Shown: positions 29,025 through 38,044, counted from the stretch's first letter. The stretch: DNA of 44,372 nucleotides from Endozoicomonas sp. (GCA_024509075.1 JAKROC010000006.1:1-44372), one strand, 5' to 3'. Notes: generated from the letters alone by a model not told the origin. Numbers and translations: made by a program.

Positions 29025-29116
29025 TCAATCTTCAAAGCTGCCTTGGCCTTAATCTACGTGCGTCCCGGTGGTTCTCTGAGCAGGAGCCCTGGATGGAACT
29101 GCTTGCCAAAGTCACC

Positions 29117-29132
29117 TTGTCTCTATATACAG
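29117..29132 (+). promoter_or_regulatory. LexA (SOS) box upstream of dinB
   Basis: The 16-bp sequence TTGTCTCTATATACAG matches the gammaproteobacterial LexA consensus CTGT-N8-ACAG except for the first base, with the usual AT-rich centre. It lies 34 nt before the dinB start, where a repressor would block transcription. dinB is a known SOS gene in relatives. Confidence 0.7.
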
Positions 29133-29165
29133 GGGTTATCCCGGACACATTGATGGATAACAACG

Positions 29166-30287
29166 TTGGTGCACAGCAGCGTCCCGCCCAAAGAGATTCA
29201 GAGGAAAATCATCCATATTGATTTCGATGCTTTCTACGCCAGCATTGAAATGCGTGACAATCCGGGATTGTCGTGCAGGCCTCTGGCCGTCGGTGGGATG
29301 CCTGAGCGTCGGGGTGTTGTGGCCACCTGCAATTATCGCGCCCGGCGCTTTGGCGTTTGTTCAGCCATGTCGTCGGCGCAGGCTCTGAGGTTGTGTCCCG
29401 GACTGAAAATCATTCCCCCCCGGTTTTCCGTCTATCGCGAAGTGTCGGCCAGGGCGCACGACATATTCCAACAGTACACAGACCAGATTGAGCCGTTATC
29501 TCTTGATGAGGCTTATCTGGACGTTACAGGAAGCCAGCACTGCCGCGGTAGTGCCACACTGATTGCTCAAGAGATACGCCGGGAAATCGCACAAAAACTG
29601 AAAGTCACCGTCTCCGCTGGTGTAGCACCGAATAAATTTCTGGCCAAAATTGCCAGCGACTGGAATAAGCCCGATGGCCTTTTTGTCATCACTCCCGCAC
29701 AGGTCGAGGATTTTCTTTTTGACTTGCCGGTAAAAAAAATTCACGGCGTCGGGCGCGTTACGGCTGGTAAGTTGCAGCAAAAAGGCATCATGACTTGTGG
29801 CCAGCTGCGCCATTACTCCATCCTGGAGTTAAGTCGCTGGTTTGGCAGTTTCGGTGAGCGATTATGGGAGCTGGCCCGAGGGCATGATGACCGAGAGGTG
29901 CAGACCAGCCGGCGCAGAAAATCACTCTCTGTCGAGCGCACTTACGAGCACGATCTGGTTGGTCTGGAGACCTCCATTGCTCAACTGGAACCCCTACTGA
30001 AGGAGCTTCAGGAGCGCTTCCGGCCGATCGAAAGTGAGTACCGGGTTTACAAACACTATGTGAAAGTAAAGTTTGCCGATTTTACCCAGACCACTTCAGA
30101 GGAGAGCCCGCCGGCCACCGGTGAAACGTTGGACGAGCATTTTGCCCGGTTGCTGGCCTGTGCCTGGGAGCGCGGTGGCCGGGCAGTCCGCCTGCTTGGT
30201 GTGGGAGTCAGGTTAATTGATCTACGTGAAGCGCAGGCGCTTGAACAGCTGGAGCTGTTTGAGCGCAAAGTCAACGGTCTGACTTAA
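29166..30287 (+). CDS. dinB: DNA polymerase IV
   Basis: DinB is a Y-family translesion polymerase that bypasses damaged template bases at the cost of fidelity. The 373-residue product has the metal-binding motif HIDFDAFYASIE (Asp19) and the catalytic pair D114-E115 in LSLDEAYLDVT. It also has the helix-hairpin-helix of the thumb (KKIHGVGRVTAGKL) and a C-terminal little-finger domain. A beta-clamp-binding-like QLELF lies near the end. No ATG is available in frame near the start; TTG 29166 or GTG 29169 must be used, and the Shine-Dalgarno is poor. A LexA-like box lies upstream. It converges with recJ, the two stop codons overlapping in the sequence TTAA. Confidence 0.93.
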   Translation: MVHSSVPPKEIQRKIIHIDFDAFYASIEMRDNPGLSCRPLAVGGMPERRGVVATCNYRARRFGVCSAMSSAQALRLCPGLKIIPPRFSVYREVSARAHDIFQQYTDQIEPLSLDEAYLDVTGSQHCRGSATLIAQEIRREIAQKLKVTVSAGVAPNKFLAKIASDWNKPDGLFVITPAQVEDFLFDLPVKKIHGVGRVTAGKLQQKGIMTCGQLRHYSILELSRWFGSFGERLWELARGHDDREVQTSRRRKSLSVERTYEHDLVGLETSIAQLEPLLKELQERFRPIESEYRVYKHYVKVKFADFTQTTSEESPPATGETLDEHFARLLACAWERGGRAVRLLGVGVRLIDLREAQALEQLELFERKVNGLT

Positions 30288-32017
30288 GCTGGCTCAAAAT
30301 GCTCGACCATCAGCTGAAGGTTCTGCTGGCCGCGAAACTCATTGATATCGAGCTTGTAGACGGCTTGAATCTGGTGGATGTTGGGGTTTGGCCACGTCTG
30401 GTTGTCAATATTAAAGGCAATGGCATCCAGCCACAGCTCACTGCCTGGTATTTTCAGAACCATTTTCAAGTGTTTGTCACTCACCAGTTTCTGCTGAATA
30501 ATCTGAAAGCGCCCGTCAAATGTTGGCTCCGGAAAGCTCTGTCCCCAGGGGCCGCCATTTCGCAGGGTGAATGCTGTTGTCATATTTATCTGTTCGGGCA
30601 GCAGTTCGCCATCGGTATGTATCTGAGCCATCAGGTCTTCGGTCGTCAGCTGTTGTCTGACCTCAAGATCAAAGGCGGCTCTGAAACGCTCGAAGTCAGA
30701 TTTTCTGATCGATAACCCGGCGGCCATGGCGTGGCCGCCAAACTTGATAATCAGTCCATCGTTTTGCCGGGCAATGCTGTCCAGGGCGTCGCGTATATGC
30801 AGTCCGCAGATCGATCGGGCAGAGCCTTTCAGTTGCGGCTCTCCCTCAGGGTTGTCCGCCTCGGCAAAGGCTATTACTGGGCGGTTAAGCCGGTCTTTGA
30901 CCCTTGACGCCAGAATGCCGATCACGCCCTGGTGCCAGGTTTCCTGGAACAGACTGATGCCCCAGGGCAGATCGTTCTGGGCAAACTGCATCTGCCCAAG
31001 TTCGGCCAGTGCCTGACTCTGCATGCTTCTCTCAATGGCTTTGCGATCCTGGTTCAGGCCATCAAGTTCAAAAGCCAGCGCCCGCGCCCGTTGCATATCG
31101 TCACAAAGCAGCAGCTCGATGCCAAGGGACATATCATCCAGCCGACCGGCGGCATTGAGCCGTGGGCCCAGGGCAAAGCCCAGATCTGCGGCCACCAGGG
31201 TGGTGGCATTCCTGCCAGATACATCAATGAGGGCGGTAATGCCAGGGCGGCAGTGACCTGAGCGGATGCGTGATAACCCCTGATGCACCAGGATGCGGTT
31301 GTTGCTATCGAGTTTGACCACGTCGGCCACTGTACCCAGAGCTACCAGGTCAAGCAGCTGGGCAAGATTGGGTTCTGGCGTGTGTTGGAAATGCCCCCGA
31401 TTACGCAGTTCAGTCCTGAGCATACACATCAGGTAAAAAATCACGCCGACGCCCGCTGTGCTCTTCCCCGGGAATGGGCAGCCCGGCTGATTCGGATTGA
31501 CGATGGCATCGGCCGCCGGCAACTCTCGGCCTGCCAGATGGTGATCGGTCACCACGACTGTCATGCCGTGAGCTTTGGCTGCCTGCACTCCGGCAATGCT
31601 GGAAATGCCGTTATCCACCGTGATCAGGATATCTGGTTGAAACGACAAGGCCACTTCAACAATCTCTGGAGTCAGGCCGTAGCCGTAATCAAAACGGTTT
31701 GGCACCAGGTAGTCGGCAATGCCACCCATACTGCGCAGGGCAAGCACACCGAGCGCACTGCTGGTGGCACCATCGCAGTCAAAATCGCCGACAATGAGCA
31801 GCCGTTGCCGATTGATAATGGCATTGGCCAGAATTTCAGTGGCTTTGCCACTGTCTTTCAGTTGCCGAAAGTCGTTTAGCTGTTGCAGTTGCAAGGGCAG
31901 GTCATTTTGGGATGATATCCCCCTGGCGTTGTAAATTCGTGCCAGCAGCGGATTCATTTCAGGGGAAAAATCACAGGACGAAAGATTATAGGCGCGGCGG
32001 ATGATAGTTACAGACAT
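30284..32017 (-). CDS. recJ: Single-stranded-DNA-specific exonuclease RecJ
   Basis: RecJ is a 5'-3' exonuclease on single-stranded DNA used in recombination, mismatch repair and base excision repair. The protein belongs to the DHH phosphoesterase family. Motif DFDCDGATS, the motif ILITVDNGIS, and the DHH motif VVTDHHLAGRELPAAD are all present, as is the DHHA1 motif GGHAMAAGLS. The open frame extends to 32116, but ATG 32017 gives 577 residues, the length of E. coli RecJ. The extra upstream part is an artefact-like hydrophobic stretch. It converges with dinB. The intergenic region upstream carries a TATACCC-type repeat. Confidence 0.94.
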   Translation of the reverse strand: MSVTIIRRAYNLSSCDFSPEMNPLLARIYNARGISSQNDLPLQLQQLNDFRQLKDSGKATEILANAIINRQRLLIVGDFDCDGATSSALGVLALRSMGGIADYLVPNRFDYGYGLTPEIVEVALSFQPDILITVDNGISSIAGVQAAKAHGMTVVVTDHHLAGRELPAADAIVNPNQPGCPFPGKSTAGVGVIFYLMCMLRTELRNRGHFQHTPEPNLAQLLDLVALGTVADVVKLDSNNRILVHQGLSRIRSGHCRPGITALIDVSGRNATTLVAADLGFALGPRLNAAGRLDDMSLGIELLLCDDMQRARALAFELDGLNQDRKAIERSMQSQALAELGQMQFAQNDLPWGISLFQETWHQGVIGILASRVKDRLNRPVIAFAEADNPEGEPQLKGSARSICGLHIRDALDSIARQNDGLIIKFGGHAMAAGLSIRKSDFERFRAAFDLEVRQQLTTEDLMAQIHTDGELLPEQINMTTAFTLRNGGPWGQSFPEPTFDGRFQIIQQKLVSDKHLKMVLKIPGSELWLDAIAFNIDNQTWPNPNIHQIQAVYKLDINEFRGQQNLQLMVEHFEPA

Positions 32018-32155
32018 GACCAGAATCAGGGTGAGGACGATGGCGATACAGGGTATCACAGGCTGATTTACTGGTGTCGAATTTTTTGCAGGAAAATGCC
32101 GCCGTTGCAGCTGCATCCTTCACTGGCAGTGGTTTTTGCTCTCTCGATCGAGGTG

Positions 32156-32332
32156 TATACCCGTCGCCTTTCAAGTTGCTACTTTGTTGGCTGCATTGCG
32201 CTCGGCAACTGCTCCATGCGTTGCTCTACCTCCTGCATCCATGCAGTCGTCACCCCGGTCACGTAGTATTTCCACGCCCCCGGGGCTTCGCTCAATTGCC
32301 GCCTCGAATCAACTTGAAATCCTTTGGGTGTA
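32156..32332 (+). repeat. TATACCC-type dispersed repeat, 177 bp
   Basis: It begins TATACCCGTCGCCTTTCAAG and ends TTGAAATCCTTTGGGTGTA, with imperfect inverted ends. It is nearly identical to the copy at 23165 through the block CTCCATGCGTTGCTCTACC and CACCCCGGTCAC. It is shortened near 32277-32290, where the GGCACCCGAGGGCATAAA segment of the other copies is missing. It lies between recJ and the acyl-CoA synthetase gene. Confidence 0.9.
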
Positions 32333-32395
32333 GGTCGACCGGTATTGATGCCCGACTTCAGCACTAACAAAGTGTTATAAATTCATTCAGTATTG

Positions 32396-34231
32396 TCAGG
32401 TTCCGGCCTTGGGTACGTACATTTCCTCAATTTCCTTCTTGAAGCGCTTCATAATGATCCTGCGGCGTAACTTCAGGGTAGGAGTGAGTTCGCCGAGCTC
32501 AATGGAGAACTCCTTGGGCAACAGAGTAAATTTCTTTACCTGCTCAAATTTGGCCAGCCCCTGCTGGATCTGATTGACCCGCTCCTGGATCAACTTCTGG
32601 ATAGTCCTGTGTTGGATCAGCTCTTTGTGACTGTGGTATTTCAGGTTCAAAGCTTTGGCGTGCTCTTCGAGGGCTTCAAAGGCTGGGACAATCAGTGCGG
32701 TGACGTAGTTGCGCGCATCAGCAATAATGGCAATCTGCTCGATAAAGCGGTCTTTTATCAGCGTACCTTCGATGTATTGGGGTGCAATGTACTTGCCGTT
32801 GGACGTTTTCATCAGCTCTTTGATGCGCTCGGTCATACGCAGCGCACCGTTATCGTCGATCAGACCGGCGTCGCCTGTGCGCAGCCAGCCATCGCAGGTG
32901 AAGGCTTTCGCTGTCTCCTCGGGCTTGCGGTAATAGCCGCGCATTACCGTCCCCCCTTTGACCTGAATTTCACCTTCGTCTCCTATGCGCACGGCAATGC
33001 CGGGCAGCGGGATGCCACAAGAGTCAAATTCATGCTCGGTACCGCGGAAGCATGTCACTGTTGCCATGGTTTCGGTCATGCCATAACCAACTCTCACATC
33101 AACGCCGATAATATGGAAGAAACGGTTTATTTCTTCATCAAGACGGGCACCGCCACAGGGCATAAAGCGGATATTGCCACCCAGTTCAGCACGTATTTTG
33201 CTGAACACTGCCTTGTCAACCACGTGGTAGAGTCTCTCGAGATATCTGGGGGGGGCTATTCCCTTGCGGCGATATTCCAGGTGCGCTGCCCCTATTTTCA
33301 GGGCGGTGGCAAAAATTTTACGTCGGAAAAACGGTGCGCTGGAAACTTTGTTGTGCAGGGCTGTGTAGATTTTCTCGAAAAATCTTGGCACTGCACACAG
33401 TACCGTTGGTTTGACGCTTTTCAGGGCAGTGGCGACCTGGCGAGGGTCTCTGATGTATACATTGGTGGCCCCCCGGGTCAGGGCATAAAAGCTCCAGCCG
33501 CGCTCAAAAATGTGGCTCAACGGCAAGAAGCACAATGATGTATCCGTGCTGTCAACATCAAGAATCTGATCGTGGCCGTCATAGCTCGCAGCAATATTGT
33601 TGTAGTCGAGCATTACACCCTTGGGTTCACCGGTGGTGCCAGAGGTGTACATCAGGGTGAAAAGGTCATCCATCGAGCGCCCGGCCAGTCGTTCATCCAG
33701 CATGGTCTGATTAGCACAGTTGCGGATGAAGTCATCGAAGTGGATCGCCCCGGGACAGCTCTCAATGGCTACAGATGAGTCAAAAACGACAATAGTCTTT
33801 AAACTGGACGACAAAGTAAGAAGTTTTACTGCTGCATCAAATTGTTCCTGTTCGCCGACAAACAGCAATGAAGCTCTGGTTTCCTCAAGAATATAACGAA
33901 CTTGCTCTATAGTACTGGTTGGATACAGTGGAACCACCACAAGACGTGCCTGCAAACAGCCCAGGTCGGCAATGCTCCATTGGGGCATGTTCTGAGACCA
34001 GATACACACTTTTTCCTGCACCCCGAGGCCCAACTGCAACAGGGCCAAAGATGTCTGGTCAATCTTTTCGATCAGTTGTTGCCAGTTTATCTCTTGACAC
34101 CAGGCTGCTGGCTGGTGATCAGAGCCATCGGCAGCGCAACGCATGGCAATATGCTGTGGATTGCGCTGGGCACGATCATGAATCTGGCTGATCAAGTGCT
34201 TGTCTAATTGGGAGTTCGTCAGCACGGACAA
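32396..34231 (-). CDS. Long-chain acyl-CoA synthetase (FAA1/FadD15 type)
   Basis: The 611-residue protein belongs to the AMP-forming long-chain acyl-CoA synthetases of the longer, eukaryote-like branch, distinct from the FadD at 20924. It has the signature TLMYTSGTTGEPKGVMLDYN, the segment CFLPLSHIFERGW characteristic of this branch, the A5 motif VGYGMTETMA, GWLRTGDAG, and the terminal domain with NGKYIAPQYIE. It likely activates fatty acids for lipid synthesis or storage rather than uptake, but that is inference. TTG 34231 is the first usable start and has GAGA nearby; GTG 34225 is an alternative. An FNR/ANR-like palindrome lies about 80 nt upstream. Confidence 0.9.
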   Translation of the reverse strand: MSVLTNSQLDKHLISQIHDRAQRNPQHIAMRCAADGSDHQPAAWCQEINWQQLIEKIDQTSLALLQLGLGVQEKVCIWSQNMPQWSIADLGCLQARLVVVPLYPTSTIEQVRYILEETRASLLFVGEQEQFDAAVKLLTLSSSLKTIVVFDSSVAIESCPGAIHFDDFIRNCANQTMLDERLAGRSMDDLFTLMYTSGTTGEPKGVMLDYNNIAASYDGHDQILDVDSTDTSLCFLPLSHIFERGWSFYALTRGATNVYIRDPRQVATALKSVKPTVLCAVPRFFEKIYTALHNKVSSAPFFRRKIFATALKIGAAHLEYRRKGIAPPRYLERLYHVVDKAVFSKIRAELGGNIRFMPCGGARLDEEINRFFHIIGVDVRVGYGMTETMATVTCFRGTEHEFDSCGIPLPGIAVRIGDEGEIQVKGGTVMRGYYRKPEETAKAFTCDGWLRTGDAGLIDDNGALRMTERIKELMKTSNGKYIAPQYIEGTLIKDRFIEQIAIIADARNYVTALIVPAFEALEEHAKALNLKYHSHKELIQHRTIQKLIQERVNQIQQGLAKFEQVKKFTLLPKEFSIELGELTPTLKLRRRIIMKRFKKEIEEMYVPKAGT

Positions 34232-34644
34232 AGTTCTCTACAACTGGATAAAAATCAGAAGATTGAAGTTTTCATGATGTTACAGGATGATCAGAGCGAT
34301 CAAAATTGACGCAGGTCAATTTCCTGCAAATCCTGAGAGGGAGTGTGTAACGCTTGGTAACAAGCTTTACAGGATGTGAAAATCGTTAAACATTCAGTAA
34401 TGATTTTGATGAATTATATCACTTGATAGTGTGCTTGTTGTAAAATGGCCAAGTTTTGCGGCAAGGTATTTTCTGGCCAATTTCTGCAGGCAATCCGTCA
34501 TTTTCAGCCTTGGTGTGCTTTGGTCGCAACCGGGTAACAGTCAGCTCCTTCCCTGTCACACAGCTGCCCGGTTCTGCTTCGAGCGGTTAAGTAGTCGTTG
34601 ATCACATCATTCAGGAAGCTCTCTGCCAGAAGCGGATAATTCTT
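34232..34644. other. Long intergenic region upstream of the acyl-CoA synthetase
   Basis: No gene is supported in this 413-bp stretch. It contains the FNR/ANR-like palindrome at 34304-34321 with a -10-like TAACAT (34282-34277, minus strand). Further on is AT-rich sequence (34370-34450) that looks like remains of an intergenic region. The foldback element begins at 34645. Confidence 0.4.
34304..34321 (-). promoter_or_regulatory. FNR/ANR-like box upstream of the acyl-CoA synthetase
   Basis: AATTGACGCAGGTCAATT is a perfect 18-bp palindrome of the form TTGAC-N4-GTCAA, one base per half-site from the FNR consensus TTGAT-N4-ATCAA. Its centre is 33 nt from a TAACAT -10-like hexamer, the geometry of a class II activator site. 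Confidence 0.55.
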
Positions 34645-34785
34645 TAGGATTTGTCCTGAAATAACTTCCCGGCTTCCGTTCGTCCCGGGCCGAGTCGAAG
34701 GGTGCTGTCACCGCACTTCGACAGGCTCAGTCCGAACGAGGTTCAGATTCCATAAATGCGGAAGTTATTTCGGGACTGTCCCCTA
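34645..34785. mobile_element. Foldback/MITE-like element, about 141 bp
   Basis: The left end TAGGATTTGTCCTGAAATAA and the right end, read in reverse complement as TAGGGGACAGTCCCGAAATA, form imperfect inverted repeats of about 27 bp. They continue inward as AACTTCC. Inside, CCGTTCGTCCCGGGCCGAGT and CTTCGACAGGCTCAGTCCGA also pair, so the element can fold along most of its length. It encodes no protein and sits against the end of a truncated gene at 34786. Confidence 0.7.
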
Positions 34786-35040
34786 GCGGATATTTATATT
34801 CACTAAGCCATTGTCGGACAAAGCCAAGCCATTGTTCATTATTGGCAAATGATTTATCAACAGGGTTGATGGCCAAAGTATGAATATGAAATTGCGCCTG
34901 TCGCATTAACGTTTTCAGTTCGGTAACGGAATAAAAATACTGGTTTGGCATAAAGTCACAAAATGCTGCCCGGTATTTTTCCCGGATTTTTGTTGTTTGC
35001 AGCGCAACATCAAAACGTGCGTGAAGAGCAAGTAGCCTGC
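34786..35040 (-). pseudogene. C-terminal fragment, possibly of a SAM-dependent methyltransferase
   Basis: About 85 codons on the minus strand read KIREKYRAAFCDFMPNQYFY, then a helix (TELKTLMRQAQFHIHTLAIN) and EQWLGFVRQWLSEYKYP. This pattern recalls the C-terminal part of small class I methyltransferases of the trans-aconitate methyltransferase kind. It has no start of its own: the reading frame enters from trkH in another phase. Its 3' end runs into the foldback element. It is most likely a remnant. Family assignment is tentative. Confidence 0.4.
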
Positions 35041-36483
35041 TCAGTCTTTCCAGAATATCGGGGTAAAAAGCACCAGAACGGTGATAACTTCCAGTCTGCC
35101 CAGCAGCATCCCGGCACTCAAAATCCACTTGGCTCCATCGGGCAGGGAACTGAAATTTCCGGCCGGACCAATAATCTTGCCAAGGCCGGGGCCCACATTA
35201 GCCACCGCTGTGGTCGCTCCGCTGACACTGGTTATGGGATCCAGACCGCACAGCGTTAACAGCAGGCTCATAACCACAATCAGCAGGATGAAGAAAAAGC
35301 TGAAGCCGATCAGTGAGCGTAGAATGTCATCGGTGATTTTCTGGCCGTTATAGTTTTGTACCAGGCATGCTTTTGGGTGTATCAGGTGTTTTAGCTGAAT
35401 ATGCAGCAGCCTGCTGCCAATCTGGAAGCGGAAAATCTTGATGCCTCCGGCTGTGGATCCTGAGCAGCCCCCAACGCACAGCAAAAAGAAAAACATCAGT
35501 TTGGCAAAGCCGCCCCAGAGGGTGTAGTCGCCGTAGGCGTAACCTGTCGTAGAGACGGTTGATGTGGTGTTAAAAGAGACCAGTGTAAGAGCTTGCCAAA
35601 AGCTATAGTGCGAGTTATTCCACAGCCACAGGCTTAAAATCAGCCAGATCACTACTAGCAGGATGACAAACGCCTGCACCTGAATATCTTTGTGGAGGCT
35701 GTGATATTCGCCCCGCATACAGCGCACAAACAGGGTGAAGGGCAAGCTGGCCAGGATCATAAAGGTTGTACTGGTCCATATGACCAGCTGGCTGGTAAAA
35801 AAACCCATGGATGCATCGGACGTTGAGTAACCGCCTGTTGAGACCGTGGTCATGGCGTGATTAATGGCCTCAAACATCGTCATGCCGCCCAACAGGTACA
35901 AGTAGGCACAGGTGGCGGTCATCAATAGATAGGTGCCGATAATGCGCTTGGCAATGGCGCCAGAGCGAGGCAAGGTTTTTTCTGACCAGTCCGAGGATTC
36001 GCTCTGAAAAAGCCGCATGCCACCCACTTTCAGTTGTGGCAAAACCGCCACGGCCACCACAATAAACCCAATGCCGCCAAACCACTGCAACAATGAGCGC
36101 CAAATCAGCACGGAGTGAGTCAGTCGGTCGAGCCCCGTCAGAATGGTTGAGCCGGTGGTGGTTATGCCTGACATTGTTTCAAAAAAGGCATCGGTATAGC
36201 TGATGGGCAGTTTGAACCACAGGGGCAGCGCGGCAAACCCGCTGACTGCCAGCCAGCAGAGGGTGGTGATCATAAAAACTTGCTTTGGCCGGATATTGAA
36301 ATGTTCCTGCTTGCAGCTAGTAATCAGGATCACGCCTGTAATCGCCGTGATGATTGCTGCCGTGACGAACTCCCAGATTTCCACGTTCCTGGTCAACAAG
36401 TCGTACATGACCGGGATCAGCATGCACACAGACAGTGTGCTCAAAAAAAGACCAATGACGTACAGTAACTGGCGGTAGTTCAT
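35041..36483 (-). CDS. trkH: Trk-type potassium uptake protein TrkH
   Basis: TrkH is the potassium-conducting membrane subunit of the Trk system and works with the NAD-binding gating ring TrkA (not in the window). The 480-residue protein has about ten transmembrane helices arranged as four pore-like repeats. Their selectivity loops are visible as TTTGSTIL, TVSTGGYS, SSTAGG-flanked TVSTTGY, and VANVGPG. Length matches E. coli TrkH (483). The Shine-Dalgarno is weak. acuI lies upstream on the same strand with 147 nt between. Confidence 0.94.
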   Translation of the reverse strand: MNYRQLLYVIGLFLSTLSVCMLIPVMYDLLTRNVEIWEFVTAAIITAITGVILITSCKQEHFNIRPKQVFMITTLCWLAVSGFAALPLWFKLPISYTDAFFETMSGITTTGSTILTGLDRLTHSVLIWRSLLQWFGGIGFIVVAVAVLPQLKVGGMRLFQSESSDWSEKTLPRSGAIAKRIIGTYLLMTATCAYLYLLGGMTMFEAINHAMTTVSTGGYSTSDASMGFFTSQLVIWTSTTFMILASLPFTLFVRCMRGEYHSLHKDIQVQAFVILLVVIWLILSLWLWNNSHYSFWQALTLVSFNTTSTVSTTGYAYGDYTLWGGFAKLMFFFLLCVGGCSGSTAGGIKIFRFQIGSRLLHIQLKHLIHPKACLVQNYNGQKITDDILRSLIGFSFFFILLIVVMSLLLTLCGLDPITSVSGATTAVANVGPGLGKIIGPAGNFSSLPDGAKWILSAGMLLGRLEVITVLVLFTPIFWKD

Positions 36484-36559
36484 TGTTTTACTGAGCGCAA
36501 AGAGGTGTGGACAGCAGGTGATGGGTAATCAAAAAGAAGTGTAGAGGCTAAATCGCCAT

Positions 36560-36598
36560 GTTGACAAACGCAGGCTGTGACAATCTTTGTTTGTCAAC
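36560..36598. other. 10-bp inverted repeat between acuI and trkH
   Basis: GTTGACAAAC (36560-36569) and GTTTGTCAAC (36589-36598) form a perfect stem with a 19-nt loop. There is no T tail on the minus strand, so it is not a standard terminator of acuI. It may be an operator or a leader structure for trkH. Confidence 0.45.
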
Positions 36599-36630
36599 CG
36601 GTGAGATGGGATTTGCCAGTCCCGCAGGCG

Positions 36631-37608
36631 TTAAACTCTGATCAACGTCCGGCCAGTCACTTGACCAAGAGTAATCGCTTCGGCCATCTCAGGAACTGCT
36701 TGCAGCTCAATTTCTGTTGCGGCTTGGGCGTAGAATGACTCTGGCAACAGTTCGGTCAGACGGTTCCAGGCTTGCAGACGCTGTTCAAACGGACACATAA
36801 CTGAGTCCACACCCAGCAGTTTTACGCCACGGAGAATGAATGGCATCACCGTAGTTGGCAGATCAAAACCGCCAGCCAGGCCACAGGCAGCTACTGCACC
36901 CTGATAGTCAATTTGAGCCAGCACTTTGGCTAGCACGTTGCTGCCCACTGTATCGATACAACCAGCCCATAGCTGTTTTTCCAGAGGACGTGCCGGCTCT
37001 AGCAGTTCTGCCCGGTCGATGACCCGGTGGGCACCTATGGATTTTAACCATTCGCCGTTCGTCGCCCGGCCTGACGCGGCCACTACTTGGTAACCCAGCT
37101 GATTCAGCAAGGTAATGGCAACACTACCAACACCGCCACTGGCACCGGTGACCAGGATTTCCCCCTTGTCAGGAGTAATGCCAGTGCTTTCCAATGCCAT
37201 CAAGCAGAGCATGGCTGTCAGGCCAGCGGTGCCAATAATCATAGCTTTACGGCTATCCAGTCCGGCCGGCATGGGCACCAGATAGTCAGCACGCACACTG
37301 GCCCTTTCGGCCATGCCACCCCAGTGATTTTCACCAACACCCCAGCCTGTCAGGATCACGGCATCGCCGGGCTGGTAACGCTCATCCTGCGAGGAGATGA
37401 CGTGGCCGGCGTAGTCAATGCCTGGCACCATGGGGAACTCACGGACAATCTTGCCCTTGCCGGTGATAGCCAGGCCATCTTTATAGTTGAGGGAGGAGTA
37501 TTTGACGCCAACAACCACATCCCCCGCTGGCAGCGCAGACTCATCCAGCTGTTCTATGGCGGCGATGGTTTTCTTGTCTTGCTGGTTCAGCACCAGTGCA
37601 TTGAACAT
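36631..37608 (-). CDS. acuI: Acrylyl-CoA reductase AcuI/YhdH
   Basis: AcuI is an NADPH-dependent medium-chain reductase that converts acryloyl-CoA to propionyl-CoA, removing a toxic electrophile; in marine bacteria this accompanies DMSP/acrylate use. The 325-residue protein has the YhdH-branch features SSLNYKDGLAITGKGKIV and VPGIDYAGHV. The branch-typical GWGVGENHWGGMAERA segment is present, as is the nucleotide-binding glycine motif TGASGGVGSVAI. There are no zinc-ligand cysteines, as expected for the quinone-oxidoreductase group. No DMSP lyase or other acu/dmd gene is in the window. Confidence 0.92.
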   Translation of the reverse strand: MFNALVLNQQDKKTIAAIEQLDESALPAGDVVVGVKYSSLNYKDGLAITGKGKIVREFPMVPGIDYAGHVISSQDERYQPGDAVILTGWGVGENHWGGMAERASVRADYLVPMPAGLDSRKAMIIGTAGLTAMLCLMALESTGITPDKGEILVTGASGGVGSVAITLLNQLGYQVVAASGRATNGEWLKSIGAHRVIDRAELLEPARPLEKQLWAGCIDTVGSNVLAKVLAQIDYQGAVAACGLAGGFDLPTTVMPFILRGVKLLGVDSVMCPFEQRLQAWNRLTELLPESFYAQAATEIELQAVPEMAEAITLGQVTGRTLIRV

Positions 37609-38044
37609 AATGTGATAATCTCATGAGTAACAGAGGGAGGTGCGAACTATACGCGGGTAAGAAGTTGTCTGCGAGTAGTATTTGCTGGGCTAATTTATCC
37701 GTTTGACCAAAGAAGCCTGACCTGAACTGTCCGATCCATGGTGGTGTGAAATACCGTGTGGCTGACGTTTTGTTCCGGTTGATCTGCTCCTTGCGCAGAG
37801 TCGATAAGCGGGGGAGAGTCGGAGCAGGAAAGTTAACCTGGTGGCAGCCCAATTTCATGATGGCAGTTGACAATCGTCGGCGTTTGGCGCAAAAACGCTC
37901 AAGTGGACTTGAGCGCAGAGGTTGCATTGACCAGAATGTCAGCCAGTGCGGTAACTGGTGTGTGCCTGAAATGATTCGAACGCTTACTGCGCCGGATTTT
38001 TCCCATAATGCGCACAGGGGGGAAGCTTTCCTGGATTTGAAAAT
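37609..38044. other. Divergent intergenic region between acuI and asd
   Basis: This 436-bp region lies between two outward-facing genes. In Pseudomonas leuB precedes asd, but no leuB or other gene is present. The 100-codon frame at 37746-38048 resembles nothing and overlaps the asd start. The notable structure is the SoxR-box-like palindrome at 37896-37915. Confidence 0.45.
37896..37915. promoter_or_regulatory. SoxR-box-like palindrome
   Basis: CGCTCAAGTGGACTTGAGCG is a perfect 9+2+9 palindrome. Its core CTCAAGT-N2-ACTTGAG equals that of the SoxR site of the E. coli soxS promoter (CCTCAAGTTAACTTGAGG). It lies about 130 nt before asd and 288 nt before acuI. No good -35/-10 pair flanks it on either strand, so its role is unproven. 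Confidence 0.4.
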
